Shown here: positions 42,538 through 51,113 of the stretch, piece after piece | Position numbering within the stretch: position 1 is the stretch's first letter | How the letters are laid out: each line of letters opens with the position of its first letter | Assembly (NCBI GenBank): GCA_024693715.1 | Contig: JAILKS010000004.1 | Location: forward strand, 1 to 64,000 | Reading direction: 5' to 3' | DNA from: Treponema sp. | GTDB lineage: Bacteria; Spirochaetota; Spirochaetia; Treponematales; Treponemataceae | Length of the DNA: 64,000 nt | Notes under the pieces: generated by a model | Databases searched by the model: none | What the model was told of the DNA's origin: nothing | The model's input: the letters and a program-made list of their open reading frames with translations, nothing else | Translations under genes and position numbers: made by a program

Positions 42538-44046
42538 ATGTATTTTACTATAGATGAAACAAGGACTGCCCTTAAAGAAGGAAAAATTAAAAGTGCAGAG
42601 CTTGTGCAGAATTCAATTAAAACTTATGAAGATGATAAATCAGCTTCTATTCCCCTTAATGCTTTTATTGAAATGTATGAAGATTCTGTTTCAAAAGCTG
42701 AAGAAGCAGATAAAGAGATTGCAGAAGCACGTTCTAAAGGGACTGAAGCTCTTGATAAACTGTTTGAAGAAAAACCATTGCTTGGAATCCCTTTTGCAAA
42801 TAAAGATAATATCAATTCAAAAGGACATAAACTTACCTGTGCTTCAAAAATTCTTGAAGGCTATGTTGCTCCGTATAATGCAACTGTCATAGAACGTCTT
42901 GAAAAAGCAGGTGCAATTCCTCTTGGTCGTTGTAATCAGGATGAATTTGCAATGGGTTCTTCAACTGAATATTCCTGCTATGGACCTACAAGAAATCCTA
43001 TTAACCGTGAATATGTTTCAGGCGGTTCTTCAGGTGGTTCTGCTGCTGCAGTTGCGGCAAATCAGGCGTTATTTGGTTTAGGTACAGAGACTGGTGGTTC
43101 TGTAAGACTTCCTGCAAGCTATTGCGGTATTTATGGATTAAAAACAACTTATGGTGTTTTGAGCCGATGGGGTGTAGTAGCTTATGGTTCATCTTTAGAT
43201 CAGGTGGGAATCCTTGGTCATACACCACAGGATATTGCACTTCCTTTGAGTCTCATGACCGGTATAGATACGTTTGATGATACTTCTGCCGATTTACCTG
43301 ACAGCGATTCATTAAAGAAACTTACTGCCTTGACAGAGGAAGAATTTAAAACTCTGAAGATTGCCATTCCAAAACAATTTTTGAAGACAGATGGTGCAGA
43401 TCCTGATGTAATAAAATGCTTTGAAGAGACAAAAAAATGGTTTGAAACAAAGGGTGCGAAGATAGATGAAGTAGATCTTCCTGTTCTTGATGCATCTATC
43501 GCAGCATATTACGTAATCGCACTTTCTGAAGCGGCATCAAATTTGAGTCGTTTTGACGGAATTCGTTATGGACGACGGGTAGACAATCAGAAAGGATATG
43601 ATGAACTTTATGTAGATACACGCTCTGAAGGCTTTGGTCCTGAAGTTAAACGACGAATTGTAATAGGTAATTATGTTTTATCTGAACAGTTCTCCGGTGA
43701 TACTTATAAAAAAGGAATGACCGTTCGTGCAAGAATTCAGCGTGATGTTGCAAAGGTTTTTGAATCTTATGATATTATTCTTTGTCCGACTTGTCCTACT
43801 GCTGCGTTTAAGCTTGGCTCTAAGGTTGATAATCCTCTTGAAATGTATCTTTCAGATTTATATACAACCTTTGTTAATCTTGCACGCATTCCTTCTATCA
43901 ACGTACCGGCAGGAAGAACTTCTTCTGATAATATGCCGATTGGTATGCAGTTTGCGGGAAAAATGTTCAGTGAACCAAAGATTTTGCGACTGGCACAGAA
44001 TTGGGAAAAAGATCATCCTCAGATTGGAATCCCTGTAAAAGAATAA
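42538..44046 (+). CDS. gatA: Glutamyl-tRNA(Gln) amidotransferase subunit A
   Basis: A 502-residue amidase that releases ammonia from glutamine for the transamidation. IPFANKDNI supplies the catalytic Lys. SGGSSGGSAAAVAAN and TETGGSVRLPASYCG contain the cis-Ser and nucleophile Ser of the amidase signature. GLKTTYGVLSRWGVVAYGSSLDQVG follows in order. The frame opens with GTG at 42529 inside gatC; the ATG at 42538 has GGAGAAGG at suitable spacing and is preferred. Confidence 0.95.
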   Translation: MYFTIDETRTALKEGKIKSAELVQNSIKTYEDDKSASIPLNAFIEMYEDSVSKAEEADKEIAEARSKGTEALDKLFEEKPLLGIPFANKDNINSKGHKLTCASKILEGYVAPYNATVIERLEKAGAIPLGRCNQDEFAMGSSTEYSCYGPTRNPINREYVSGGSSGGSAAAVAANQALFGLGTETGGSVRLPASYCGIYGLKTTYGVLSRWGVVAYGSSLDQVGILGHTPQDIALPLSLMTGIDTFDDTSADLPDSDSLKKLTALTEEEFKTLKIAIPKQFLKTDGADPDVIKCFEETKKWFETKGAKIDEVDLPVLDASIAAYYVIALSEAASNLSRFDGIRYGRRVDNQKGYDELYVDTRSEGFGPEVKRRIVIGNYVLSEQFSGDTYKKGMTVRARIQRDVAKVFESYDIILCPTCPTAAFKLGSKVDNPLEMYLSDLYTTFVNLARIPSINVPAGRTSSDNMPIGMQFAGKMFSEPKILRLAQNWEKDHPQIGIPVKE

Positions 44047-44063
44047 ACTGCAAGGAAAAGAAA

Positions 44064-45155
44064 ATGAACAGATTTAATATAGGAGACAGTCTTGAAACTG
44101 TCGTAGTAGCAGTAACTGATTCTACTGTTTTTGTTGATTTGAGTGCAAAAAGTGAAGGGATTGTAGATGCCGCTGAATTTAAGGATGAAGAAGGAAACAT
44201 CAGTGTAAAGGAAGGAGATAAAATCAAGGTTTTCTTTACAGGTGAAGTCCGCGGTGAAATGCGTTTTACTTCAAAAATAGGTGGAAGTGCCGCTGATGAT
44301 ACGATGATAGAAAATGCTTTTAAAGGTGGGATCCCTGTAGAAGGACATGTTGAAAAAGAAATTAAAGGCGGTTATGAAATAAAGCTTGGTTCAAAAAGAG
44401 CATTTTGTCCTTATTCTCAGATGGGATTCAAAGATAAAAAAGAACCTTCTGAATATGTTGGTAAAACCTTAAGCTTTATCATTACAGAATATAAAAATGA
44501 CGGTAAGGATATTCTTGTTTCAAACCGTAAAATCGGCGAAAGTGAATATGCTTCTAACATTGGTAAAATTGCAGCTCAGATTACAGAAGGTGCTGTTGTA
44601 GATGCCGTTGTTGATAGTCTGGAAAAATTCGGTGCTTTTGTAAATATTATGGGCTTTCGTGCTCTGCTTCCTATAAGTGAAATGTCGCTTGATCGTGTTA
44701 CAGATGCAAGTGATATTGTTGAACAGGGGCAGACAATAACTGTTAAAGTTATTCATGCAGACTGGAAAAATGAACGTGTCAGTGTGAGTTTAAAAGCACT
44801 TATGAAGGATCCATGGGAAAGTGCAGCAGCAAAATTTCCTGTTGGAACAAAGGTTGACGGAAAAATATCACGGATTGCAGATTTTGGACTTTTCGTAAAT
44901 ATTGATAAAGGAATAGACGGTCTTGTTCATATCAGTGAGCTTGAAGATGTAAGCGCAAATACAAATCTTAAAAAGGTTTATAAAATCGGACAGGAAATGA
45001 GTGTTGTTGTAGAAAAAATAGACATCGCTTCAAAAAGAATATCTCTTGTTCCGGCAACTTCAAAAGAACAGGACGCTACAGCCGCTAAATATCTTTCAAA
45101 TCAGGATGATGACGGAGAAACATATAATCCGTTTGCTGTACTTTTAAAAAAATAA
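44064..45155 (+). CDS. Protein of four S1 RNA-binding domains (ribosomal S1-like)
   Basis: A 363-residue RNA-binding protein. Four OB-type S1 domains lie near 5-70, 85-155, 170-245 and 256-335. The last two are the best conserved (VDSLEKFGAFVNIMGFRALLP and ADFGLFVNIDKGIDGLVHISEL with the typical F-G-A/L-F-V core). Bacterial S1 proteins have four to six domains; this one is shorter than the main ribosomal S1 of most bacteria and could be a paralogue acting in translation or RNA stability. The frame extends back to 44001 within gatA; the ATG at 44064 with AAGGAAAAG is the natural start. Confidence 0.88.
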   Translation: MNRFNIGDSLETVVVAVTDSTVFVDLSAKSEGIVDAAEFKDEEGNISVKEGDKIKVFFTGEVRGEMRFTSKIGGSAADDTMIENAFKGGIPVEGHVEKEIKGGYEIKLGSKRAFCPYSQMGFKDKKEPSEYVGKTLSFIITEYKNDGKDILVSNRKIGESEYASNIGKIAAQITEGAVVDAVVDSLEKFGAFVNIMGFRALLPISEMSLDRVTDASDIVEQGQTITVKVIHADWKNERVSVSLKALMKDPWESAAAKFPVGTKVDGKISRIADFGLFVNIDKGIDGLVHISELEDVSANTNLKKVYKIGQEMSVVVEKIDIASKRISLVPATSKEQDATAAKYLSNQDDDGETYNPFAVLLKK

Positions 45156-45156
45156 T

Positions 45157-45756
45157 TTATTCGCTGATAGTTTTAAAATCAGATAATTGCATGAAGGTGT
45201 ACAGTAAACCGTTTTCTGTATAAGTAATGCAGAATCTTCCTGTAACTTCTATCGGACTTCCTATCGGCGGATAATCTTCCGGGTATTTTTTATCGGGACA
45301 GATAAATTCAATTCCCTGCTGACAGCATTGAGTTGCATCTGGAATAATCACAGAAAGATATTTGTCAGGATTTCCTTCGTAGCTGTAGACCTGGAAAAAT
45401 CCCTTTACCTTTATATCAGTGTTTTCATAATCCTCGGGCATAATCATCATCTCAAAAACCTGCGAATAAATCATTGTTGAGTTCATTGATGTTAAATCAA
45501 TCATTCCCTGAGATTCTTTTTCCAGTGTAGATTCTGCGATTTTTTTCAGTGTGCTGACAGGAGGGACGTTCATTCCTTCAAGTGTTTGCTCTGTTTTTGA
45601 TATTACTGAGCCAGGTAAAATTTCAAGAGAATCCGTTGTCTGAAGTTCAAGAATATCTTTTACGGAATTTTGAGCGGGTATTACCGGATTTGCATTCTTT
45701 CTTTTACATCCGGTGAAAAGCAATATCAATATAGATAAAAAAATAATTTTTTTCAT
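45157..45756 (-). CDS. Lipoprotein linked to the metal ABC operon
   Basis: A 199-residue lipoprotein with lipobox LLFTGC (Cys17). The C-terminal half is an OB-fold-like beta domain (VKGFFQVYSYEGNPDKYLSV, then CCQQGIEFICP and GSPIEVTGRFCIT), with a Cys pair that could bind metal. It resembles the C-terminal part of proteins found beside zinc transporters (TIGR03943/DUF1980-like), but that assignment is tentative. It follows the permease gene of the metal transporter by 17 nt on the same strand, so it is probably the last gene of the operon and may hold or sense periplasmic metal. Confidence 0.65.
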   Translation of the reverse strand: MKKIIFLSILILLFTGCKRKNANPVIPAQNSVKDILELQTTDSLEILPGSVISKTEQTLEGMNVPPVSTLKKIAESTLEKESQGMIDLTSMNSTMIYSQVFEMMIMPEDYENTDIKVKGFFQVYSYEGNPDKYLSVIIPDATQCCQQGIEFICPDKKYPEDYPPIGSPIEVTGRFCITYTENGLLYTFMQLSDFKTISE

Positions 45757-45773
45757 AATTAAATAACCTTGTA

Positions 45774-46610
45774 TTAACGAGTTTTAAATTTTCCGATTAT
45801 GCTGAATAAAAGAAAAATAAAAAGATTAACTGCAACTATTGTAGAACCGACAGGAGTTCCTGCAAGTATTGAGATTAAAAGTCCTGAAACAGAGCATACA
45901 ACTGATATTACTGAAGAACAGATTGTAACAGTTTTAAAACTTTTGAATAACCGCATGGAACTTAATGCAGGAAAAATTACAAGAGCAGAAATCAAGAGGG
46001 AACCGACAAGATTCATTGCAAGTACAATGATAATTGCGATTATTATGGCAATTACCAGATTGTAAATGCTTGCATGAGTTCCTATTGCCTGTGCAAAGTT
46101 CTGATCAAAGGTTACTGCAAAAATCTTGTTGTAAAAAAGAATAAATGCAACTATTACGCAGACAGAAAGAATTACACAAAGCCAGACTTCACTTTTTTTA
46201 AGAGTCAGAATGGAAGTAGAGCCGAATAGGGTTGTGCAGACATCTCCGGTCAAATTTGACGACTTTGAAAAAATATTCATAAGAAGGTAGCCGATTGCAA
46301 GGGAGCTTACAGAGATGAGCGCTATTGATGCGTCACCTTTGATTTTTGCATTTTGACCGGTTCTCAATAAAAGAATTGCACTTAAAACTGTCAGGGGAAG
46401 AACAAGAAACATATTGTTCGAAAGGTTTAATACAGCGGCTATGCAGATTCCTCCGAAAGCTACATGCGATAAACCATCACCAATAAAAGAAAATCTTTTT
46501 AGAACAAGTGTTACTCCGAGTAAAGAGGAGCACAGAGAGATTAAAACTCCTACTATAAATGCGTATCTTACAAATGGAAATGAAAAATAATGAATTAAGG
46601 TATTTATCAT
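45774..46610 (-). CDS. Metal ABC transporter permease (ZnuB/TroC type)
   Basis: A 278-residue membrane protein with eight or so helices of the ABC-3 family for zinc, manganese or iron. GDGLSHVAFGG is the conserved loop after the second helix, and DQNFAQAIGTH and GSLLISALVIFPALSSMRL are further ABC-3 landmarks. Its start overlaps the ATPase gene end by four bases, so subunit synthesis is coupled. The metal cannot be decided by sequence alone; the acidic-histidine loop of the binding protein favours zinc. Confidence 0.9.
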   Translation of the reverse strand: MINTLIHYFSFPFVRYAFIVGVLISLCSSLLGVTLVLKRFSFIGDGLSHVAFGGICIAAVLNLSNNMFLVLPLTVLSAILLLRTGQNAKIKGDASIALISVSSLAIGYLLMNIFSKSSNLTGDVCTTLFGSTSILTLKKSEVWLCVILSVCVIVAFILFYNKIFAVTFDQNFAQAIGTHASIYNLVIAIIIAIIIVLAMNLVGSLLISALVIFPALSSMRLFKSFKTVTICSSVISVVCSVSGLLISILAGTPVGSTIVAVNLFIFLLFSIIGKFKTR

Positions 46611-47278
46611 AGAAATTCTTTTTTATATTGTTCCTTTTTTCCGAAGAAAATTGATTTTCCTATATGCAGAATGTGAGTTGCATATTCCAGAGCCGATGAT
46701 ATATCGTGAGAAATCATTATTATCGTAATACCTTCATCGTTTAAGTCTTTTATTAATGAATACATTTCCTGTGTAACACTTGGATCAAGACCGCTAACCG
46801 GTTCATCAAGTAAGAGCATTTTTTGTGTAGCGCACAATGCACGTGCAAGAAGAACTCTTTGCTGTTGTCCGCCGGAAAGCTCTCTGTAACATTGTTTTCT
46901 TATTTCTGTGATTCCCATTTTTTTCATATTTTGTTCTGCAAGAAGTTTTTCTGCTTTATTATAAAACGGGCGTTTCGCACAGCGTGACTGACAGCCTGAA
47001 AGAACAATTTCATAAACACTTGCAGGAAAATCCTTTTGTACTTCTGTCTGTTGAGGGAGATAACCTATTTCATCCGGTAAAAGTCCGTCACCCGTAATGA
47101 TTGTTCCTTCCATGGGTTTTAAAAGACGAAGGATTGTCCTCATGAGAGTTGTTTTTCCGGAACCGTTTTCTCCTACGATGCAAAGATAATCACCCTGATT
47201 TACACAGAAATTCAAATCCTTTACTATTACTTTTGAGTCATATCCTATTGTTAAATTTTCACAAATTAATTGAGACAT
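46607..47278 (-). CDS. Metal ABC transporter ATP-binding protein (ZnuC/TroB type)
   Basis: A 223-residue ATPase. Walker A is GENGSGKTT, the Q loop lies in YLPQQTEVQKDFPAS, the signature is [15 protein letters not shown], Walker B is MLLLDEPVSGLDP and the H switch is SHDISSA. It is complete. A 13-bp overlap with the binding-protein gene and a four-base overlap with the permease gene show a tightly packed operon. Confidence 0.94.
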   Translation of the reverse strand: MSQLICENLTIGYDSKVIVKDLNFCVNQGDYLCIVGENGSGKTTLMRTILRLLKPMEGTIITGDGLLPDEIGYLPQQTEVQKDFPASVYEIVLSGCQSRCAKRPFYNKAEKLLAEQNMKKMGITEIRKQCYRELSGGQQQRVLLARALCATQKMLLLDEPVSGLDPSVTQEMYSLIKDLNDEGITIIMISHDISSALEYATHILHIGKSIFFGKKEQYKKEFL

Positions 47279-48279
47279 AATGCTTTTTTCAACTCTGTAA
47301 GATTCTTTGTCATTGTTGCAGCATATGATTTTCCCTTAAATGCCTGATCCAAAGTTGTAGATTGCATGGAATCTAAAACTATTATACCACATTTATTCTT
47401 TTTTGAATTCTGAATTACTGTTTTTGCAAGCTTCTGATTTGAACTGTCAAGAACAATTACGTTTTTAATGTCGAGTTCATTGACCTTGTTTGCAAGAAAA
47501 ACAACTGTTTCAAAGCTTGCTTCTGTTTCTGCCGAGCATCCCTTGAAGGCAGCGTAATAGTTGATGCCGTAATCCTCAGTTAAATAAAGGAACGGGAATC
47601 GGTCACATACAATTATTGTTTTTTGAGGTGCAGCCTGAACAGCACGTTCATATTCTCTGTCGATTAATTGGAGTTCGGCGAGGTATCCTTCTTCATTGCT
47701 TCTGTATTTTTCCTGATGAGAAGGATCCAGCTCAACAACTGCGTTTGTAATTGCCTTTACACATTTGATTGCATTTTTTACCGAAAGCCAGATGTGTTCA
47801 TCATATTCAATTTCATCTTCATCATGATGATGAATGGATTCTGTATGTCCGTCTTCTTCTTCCTCTTCTTCATCATCCTGCATGCCTTCAACTAAGGTTT
47901 CTTCCCTTAAAGAACCTTTTAAAACATCCATAAGGCATAAAACCTTCATATCAGGGTTTTTTGCTTCTGAAATTGCTGCTTCTACCCAGGTGTCTGATTC
48001 ACCACCGATGTAAATAAATAAATCACAGGTAGAAATCTGGATAATATCATTTACAGATGGCTGAAAACTGTGGAGGTCTGTTCCACCCTTTATTAAAAGT
48101 GTATTTGTTACATCTACATAATCTTTACCGACAATGCTTTGAACCCAGTCATATTCAGGGTATATAGTACAAACTATATTTAATTTTTCACTAAGAGGAT
48201 TCCTTTTTGTTTTAAAACAACCATTAAATAGAACTGCAAAAGAAATAATAAATGCTAATCTGAATAATAATTTTTTCAT
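47266..48279 (-). CDS. Metal ABC transporter substrate-binding lipoprotein (ZnuA type)
   Basis: A 337-residue lipoprotein (lipobox VLFNGC) of the cluster 9 family. GGTDLHSFQPS and YDEHIWLS give two metal-binding histidines. Between them is a disordered acidic loop rich in E and D ending in His-His-His (region around DGHTESIHHHDED), typical of zinc-binding ZnuA and AdcA. In place of the third usual His (SHDAFGYF-type motif) it has VCDRFPFLYL; GCSAETEAS and VLDSSNQ follow. This CDRFPF subfamily occurs in anaerobes, and the change could alter metal choice. First gene of the operon. Confidence 0.9.
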   Translation of the reverse strand: MKKLLFRLAFIISFAVLFNGCFKTKRNPLSEKLNIVCTIYPEYDWVQSIVGKDYVDVTNTLLIKGGTDLHSFQPSVNDIIQISTCDLFIYIGGESDTWVEAAISEAKNPDMKVLCLMDVLKGSLREETLVEGMQDDEEEEEEDGHTESIHHHDEDEIEYDEHIWLSVKNAIKCVKAITNAVVELDPSHQEKYRSNEEGYLAELQLIDREYERAVQAAPQKTIIVCDRFPFLYLTEDYGINYYAAFKGCSAETEASFETVVFLANKVNELDIKNVIVLDSSNQKLAKTVIQNSKKNKCGIIVLDSMQSTTLDQAFKGKSYAATMTKNLTELKKALCLN

Positions 48280-48326
48280 ACTCTACAGATTAAAATGTTT
48301 ATTTAACTTTTTTGCAAGTAGTTTTC

Positions 48327-50519
48327 CTAATTTAAAAGTCCTTTTAACAGTTTTTTACCGGTTTGATTAACTTTGTTTTTTGCTTCTTCTTTTGCCTTAT
48401 CTACAGTTTCGTTTACTTTTCCCTGAACATAATTTTCAGCTTCTTTCCTTTTAGCTTCAAGCTGATTTGTCAGGTTTTTTGCATAATCTGCATATTCACT
48501 TACTTTTTTCTGAATGTCTTCAAAACTGTTGATTTCACCAAAAGCGCCGTTTGAGTATTCATTTAATTTTGAAAAAGCTTCATTTTTGATTTTTTCTTTA
48601 ATTTCAATCAGTCTGGTAGAAATCTGTTTGTTCAGAGAATCAAGGAATTTTTTATCCATGTCTGATTCAAGCTTAAGATTCAGCCCCTTTGTTTTTCTGT
48701 AACCAATCTGTGCACTCACCGTCATATCTTTTATTCCCGACAGAGTATCCTGATATAATGTGTAGATAAATTCAGGCTCAAAAGAATTTGCTTTTATGTT
48801 TACGCCCGAAAAACTTCCGGTACCAGTCAGATTAAAGCCGTCATCTTCATAAATATCTAAAACAGCATCATAGTTTGAACTGGCGTTCAGACATGGAATG
48901 CCCGGCATATCCTTGTAATCCTTTGAGGTAAGTTTTAACGGTAAGCCGTCAAGATTATAATTAATTTTTGCAAGAGGTTCCTTTGACCAGCTTCTTGTAT
49001 CTATTGTAACGTTTGAACTGTGTTTTAAATTAAAAAGATTAAATGTTAATTCACCGGTTGCAGGTACTCCGGCAATATCCATATTATCACTTATGTTATG
49101 AGCGGCAACCTTGAATTCAGGTCCGTTTACTTCAAGTTTTTTAAACCAGAGATTAGGAGGATTTTTTCTATAATAAACATTCCTTCCCTTTGCCCGTTGT
49201 GCAATTGTCGATTTTTCTTTTTTTGGTTCTTTAGGCTTACCTTTCTGCTCATCAAGAGTTTTGCGCAGCTTTTCATAATACGGATAATATTCACCAAGAA
49301 GCTTATAAATTGCTGTATCAAGAGTGCCGGTTATGAAACGCTGTCCTGCATCCAGATTGATGTTTTTGTATTTATTAATCTGTTCTGTAATCAGATTTTT
49401 ATCGCTTATTACGGCATTCGTAACATTTGCTGCCGTGTCTTTTACTGTAATTGCATCCTGTTTTATAGATTTCAATTCTGCTTCAGTTTCTTTCTTAAGC
49501 TTTTCTGCATAATTATATGCCTGTGTAATTGTGTCGATTGTGTTCTTTAATTTTACAGGATCTTTTCTTGCTTCCTGAAGATTAATAGCAGCAACCTTTT
49601 CATACATTTTTTTTGCTTCTTCAACTTTTTCTTCATATTCTTTTGGTTTAGCCTGATATTTTGCATTTAATTCCTTTGTAACTGATATTGCATTTTCTGA
49701 TGCTTTTTGAGTCTTAAGCTCTTTTTGTATATGCTTTAAAACTGATTCAGGATTATATTCATCAATTAAAGCAGAAACAGATGAGGTTACATGATTGATT
49801 GCATCATCAGTTCGTTTTGCTGCTTCCTGGACAAAGGCAGGAGTATCCTTCAGTTTTTCTTCCCTTGCTCTTCGCTGAGCTGCCCGTTTTCCCTTTAATT
49901 CGCCTGAGTATTTTCTGTTTGTATTGATTTGAATACCGTTTATTGATATTTCATCGGAAATGACACGTTTGCATAACAATTGAGTAAGATTAAAATCAAG
50001 AACGATTGAATCAACCTGGAACAGATTTTTCATAGGCTTTCTTTTATTTGCAATCTGCATATCATCAATTCTGAAACTTGCATTTAAAAGCTTCAGATTT
50101 ACAGAAGAAATATCGCATCTTGCACCGAACAGGGTTTCAAAGGTTTCTTCAAGCACTCTTTTTATGATTATGTTTTTGCAGGAAACAAATCCAATGCCGA
50201 TTAAAACGAGGAATGAAACTGCAGCAACAAGTGGAAGCCATTTTACTCTTCCTTTATGAGATTTTATTTCTTTATCTATTAATTTAAGATGCTTGAATTC
50301 TTTTTTTATAAGCTCAGTCGATTCAGGAATTTCGTAGAGTGCATTTCCTTTTTTATCAGTTTTATCTGTTTTTTTGAAAAGGGAAAGAATCCATTCCCTG
50401 TCTTTTGGTATATATACATGCTTTCCGATTTTTGATTTAAGCTGTTTTTCTGTATAAGCTTTAGAGAAACGTTTTGGAAGCACAGCTTTTTTAGGTGTCT
50501 TGATTTTATCTTTTTTCAT
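48327..50519 (-). CDS. TIGR03545-like large membrane protein
   Basis: A 730-residue protein with a basic cytoplasmic N-terminus (1-92), a single transmembrane helix (94-114) and a long extracytoplasmic part. The region after the helix (TLFGARCDISSVNLKLLNASFRIDDMQI) resembles the start of AsmA-like domains. It is followed by about 200 residues of Lys/Glu/Ala-rich coiled coil, then a beta-rich region and a final helical tail. Its four-base overlap with the next gene and the size match the TIGR03545/TIGR03546 pair known in spirochaetes and a few Gammaproteobacteria. The function is not established; an envelope lipid-transport role is suggested by the AsmA-like part only. Confidence 0.75.
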   Translation of the reverse strand: MKKDKIKTPKKAVLPKRFSKAYTEKQLKSKIGKHVYIPKDREWILSLFKKTDKTDKKGNALYEIPESTELIKKEFKHLKLIDKEIKSHKGRVKWLPLVAAVSFLVLIGIGFVSCKNIIIKRVLEETFETLFGARCDISSVNLKLLNASFRIDDMQIANKRKPMKNLFQVDSIVLDFNLTQLLCKRVISDEISINGIQINTNRKYSGELKGKRAAQRRAREEKLKDTPAFVQEAAKRTDDAINHVTSSVSALIDEYNPESVLKHIQKELKTQKASENAISVTKELNAKYQAKPKEYEEKVEEAKKMYEKVAAINLQEARKDPVKLKNTIDTITQAYNYAEKLKKETEAELKSIKQDAITVKDTAANVTNAVISDKNLITEQINKYKNINLDAGQRFITGTLDTAIYKLLGEYYPYYEKLRKTLDEQKGKPKEPKKEKSTIAQRAKGRNVYYRKNPPNLWFKKLEVNGPEFKVAAHNISDNMDIAGVPATGELTFNLFNLKHSSNVTIDTRSWSKEPLAKINYNLDGLPLKLTSKDYKDMPGIPCLNASSNYDAVLDIYEDDGFNLTGTGSFSGVNIKANSFEPEFIYTLYQDTLSGIKDMTVSAQIGYRKTKGLNLKLESDMDKKFLDSLNKQISTRLIEIKEKIKNEAFSKLNEYSNGAFGEINSFEDIQKKVSEYADYAKNLTNQLEAKRKEAENYVQGKVNETVDKAKEEAKNKVNQTGKKLLKGLLN

Positions 50520-51019
50520 ATCATTTCTCCTATTTTTTTAACAAGCGGAAGCTGTTGAAGGATTGTATAAAGCTTGGTCTTTCTGAAGGAAGGAGCCAGA
50601 AGTCTGCGCCAGTATCTGATGATTATTCTTGAAAGGAAGTATAACGGAATATAGCACATCAGAGAAAAGGCAAGAGAGCCCATCACAATAGAATTATTGA
50701 ATTTTGTAAACGCTACAAAAGGGGTGTCGAGCATTTTTGTGAATAAAGGAATGAATTTTTCATAATTTAATATTGCATATCCCCAGATGTCAAAGAGATT
50801 GTCTAACGCCGGAGCTATTAAAGAAAAGATGAACGTAAAAAATATTAACGCTCCTCTGTTTATACGCATGAAAAAGAAAAATACTGTCAGAACATACCAC
50901 AAAAGATTATCCTTTGGTAAAAAACCAAGAATCAGTGCAAGACATACAGCATGCGCAATTTCTCCGGGATGGGAGTTGCTGTTTAACGATTTAAAGAACC
51001 TGATAATGGCTTTTAGCAT
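50516..51019 (-). CDS. TIGR03546-like integral membrane protein
   Basis: A 167-residue inner-membrane protein with about four helices (near 25-60, 60-80 and 110-135) and a basic C-terminus (SRIIIRYWRRLLAPSFRK). SNSHPGEIAHAVCLALILGFLPKDNLLW matches the DUF2062-like start of TIGR03546; its key residues are P, G, E and the A-x-x-L-G-F-x-P motif. It overlaps the TIGR03545 gene, so the two are made together. The ATG at 51019 has GGAGG before it; the frame from 51031 does not. Confidence 0.75.
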   Translation of the reverse strand: MLKAIIRFFKSLNSNSHPGEIAHAVCLALILGFLPKDNLLWYVLTVFFFFMRINRGALIFFTFIFSLIAPALDNLFDIWGYAILNYEKFIPLFTKMLDTPFVAFTKFNNSIVMGSLAFSLMCYIPLYFLSRIIIRYWRRLLAPSFRKTKLYTILQQLPLVKKIGEMI

Positions 51020-51065
51020 TAAAACCTCCATTTACATAATAATATTATAAACCACTATTTGACTT

Positions 51066-51094
51066 TTGAGAATTCCTGGAGTAAAGTTTATATA
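51066..51094 (+). promoter_or_regulatory. Promoter of the EAL-domain gene
   Basis: TTGAGA (51066-51071), 17-bp spacer, TATATA (51089-51094). The TTG here is also the first possible start of the open frame, but it is a -35 element rather than a start codon. Confidence 0.6.
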
Positions 51095-51113
51095 TAAAGA
51101 AAAGAGGAGAAAT

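Noticed and set aside
42225..45155. Complete gatCAB operon
   Set aside because: The third gene encodes S1 domains; no gatB motifs are present.
51066..51113. TTG at 51066 as the start of the EAL protein
   Set aside because: It is the -35 of a well-spaced promoter; a TTG with AGAGGAG lies at 51114 in the same frame.
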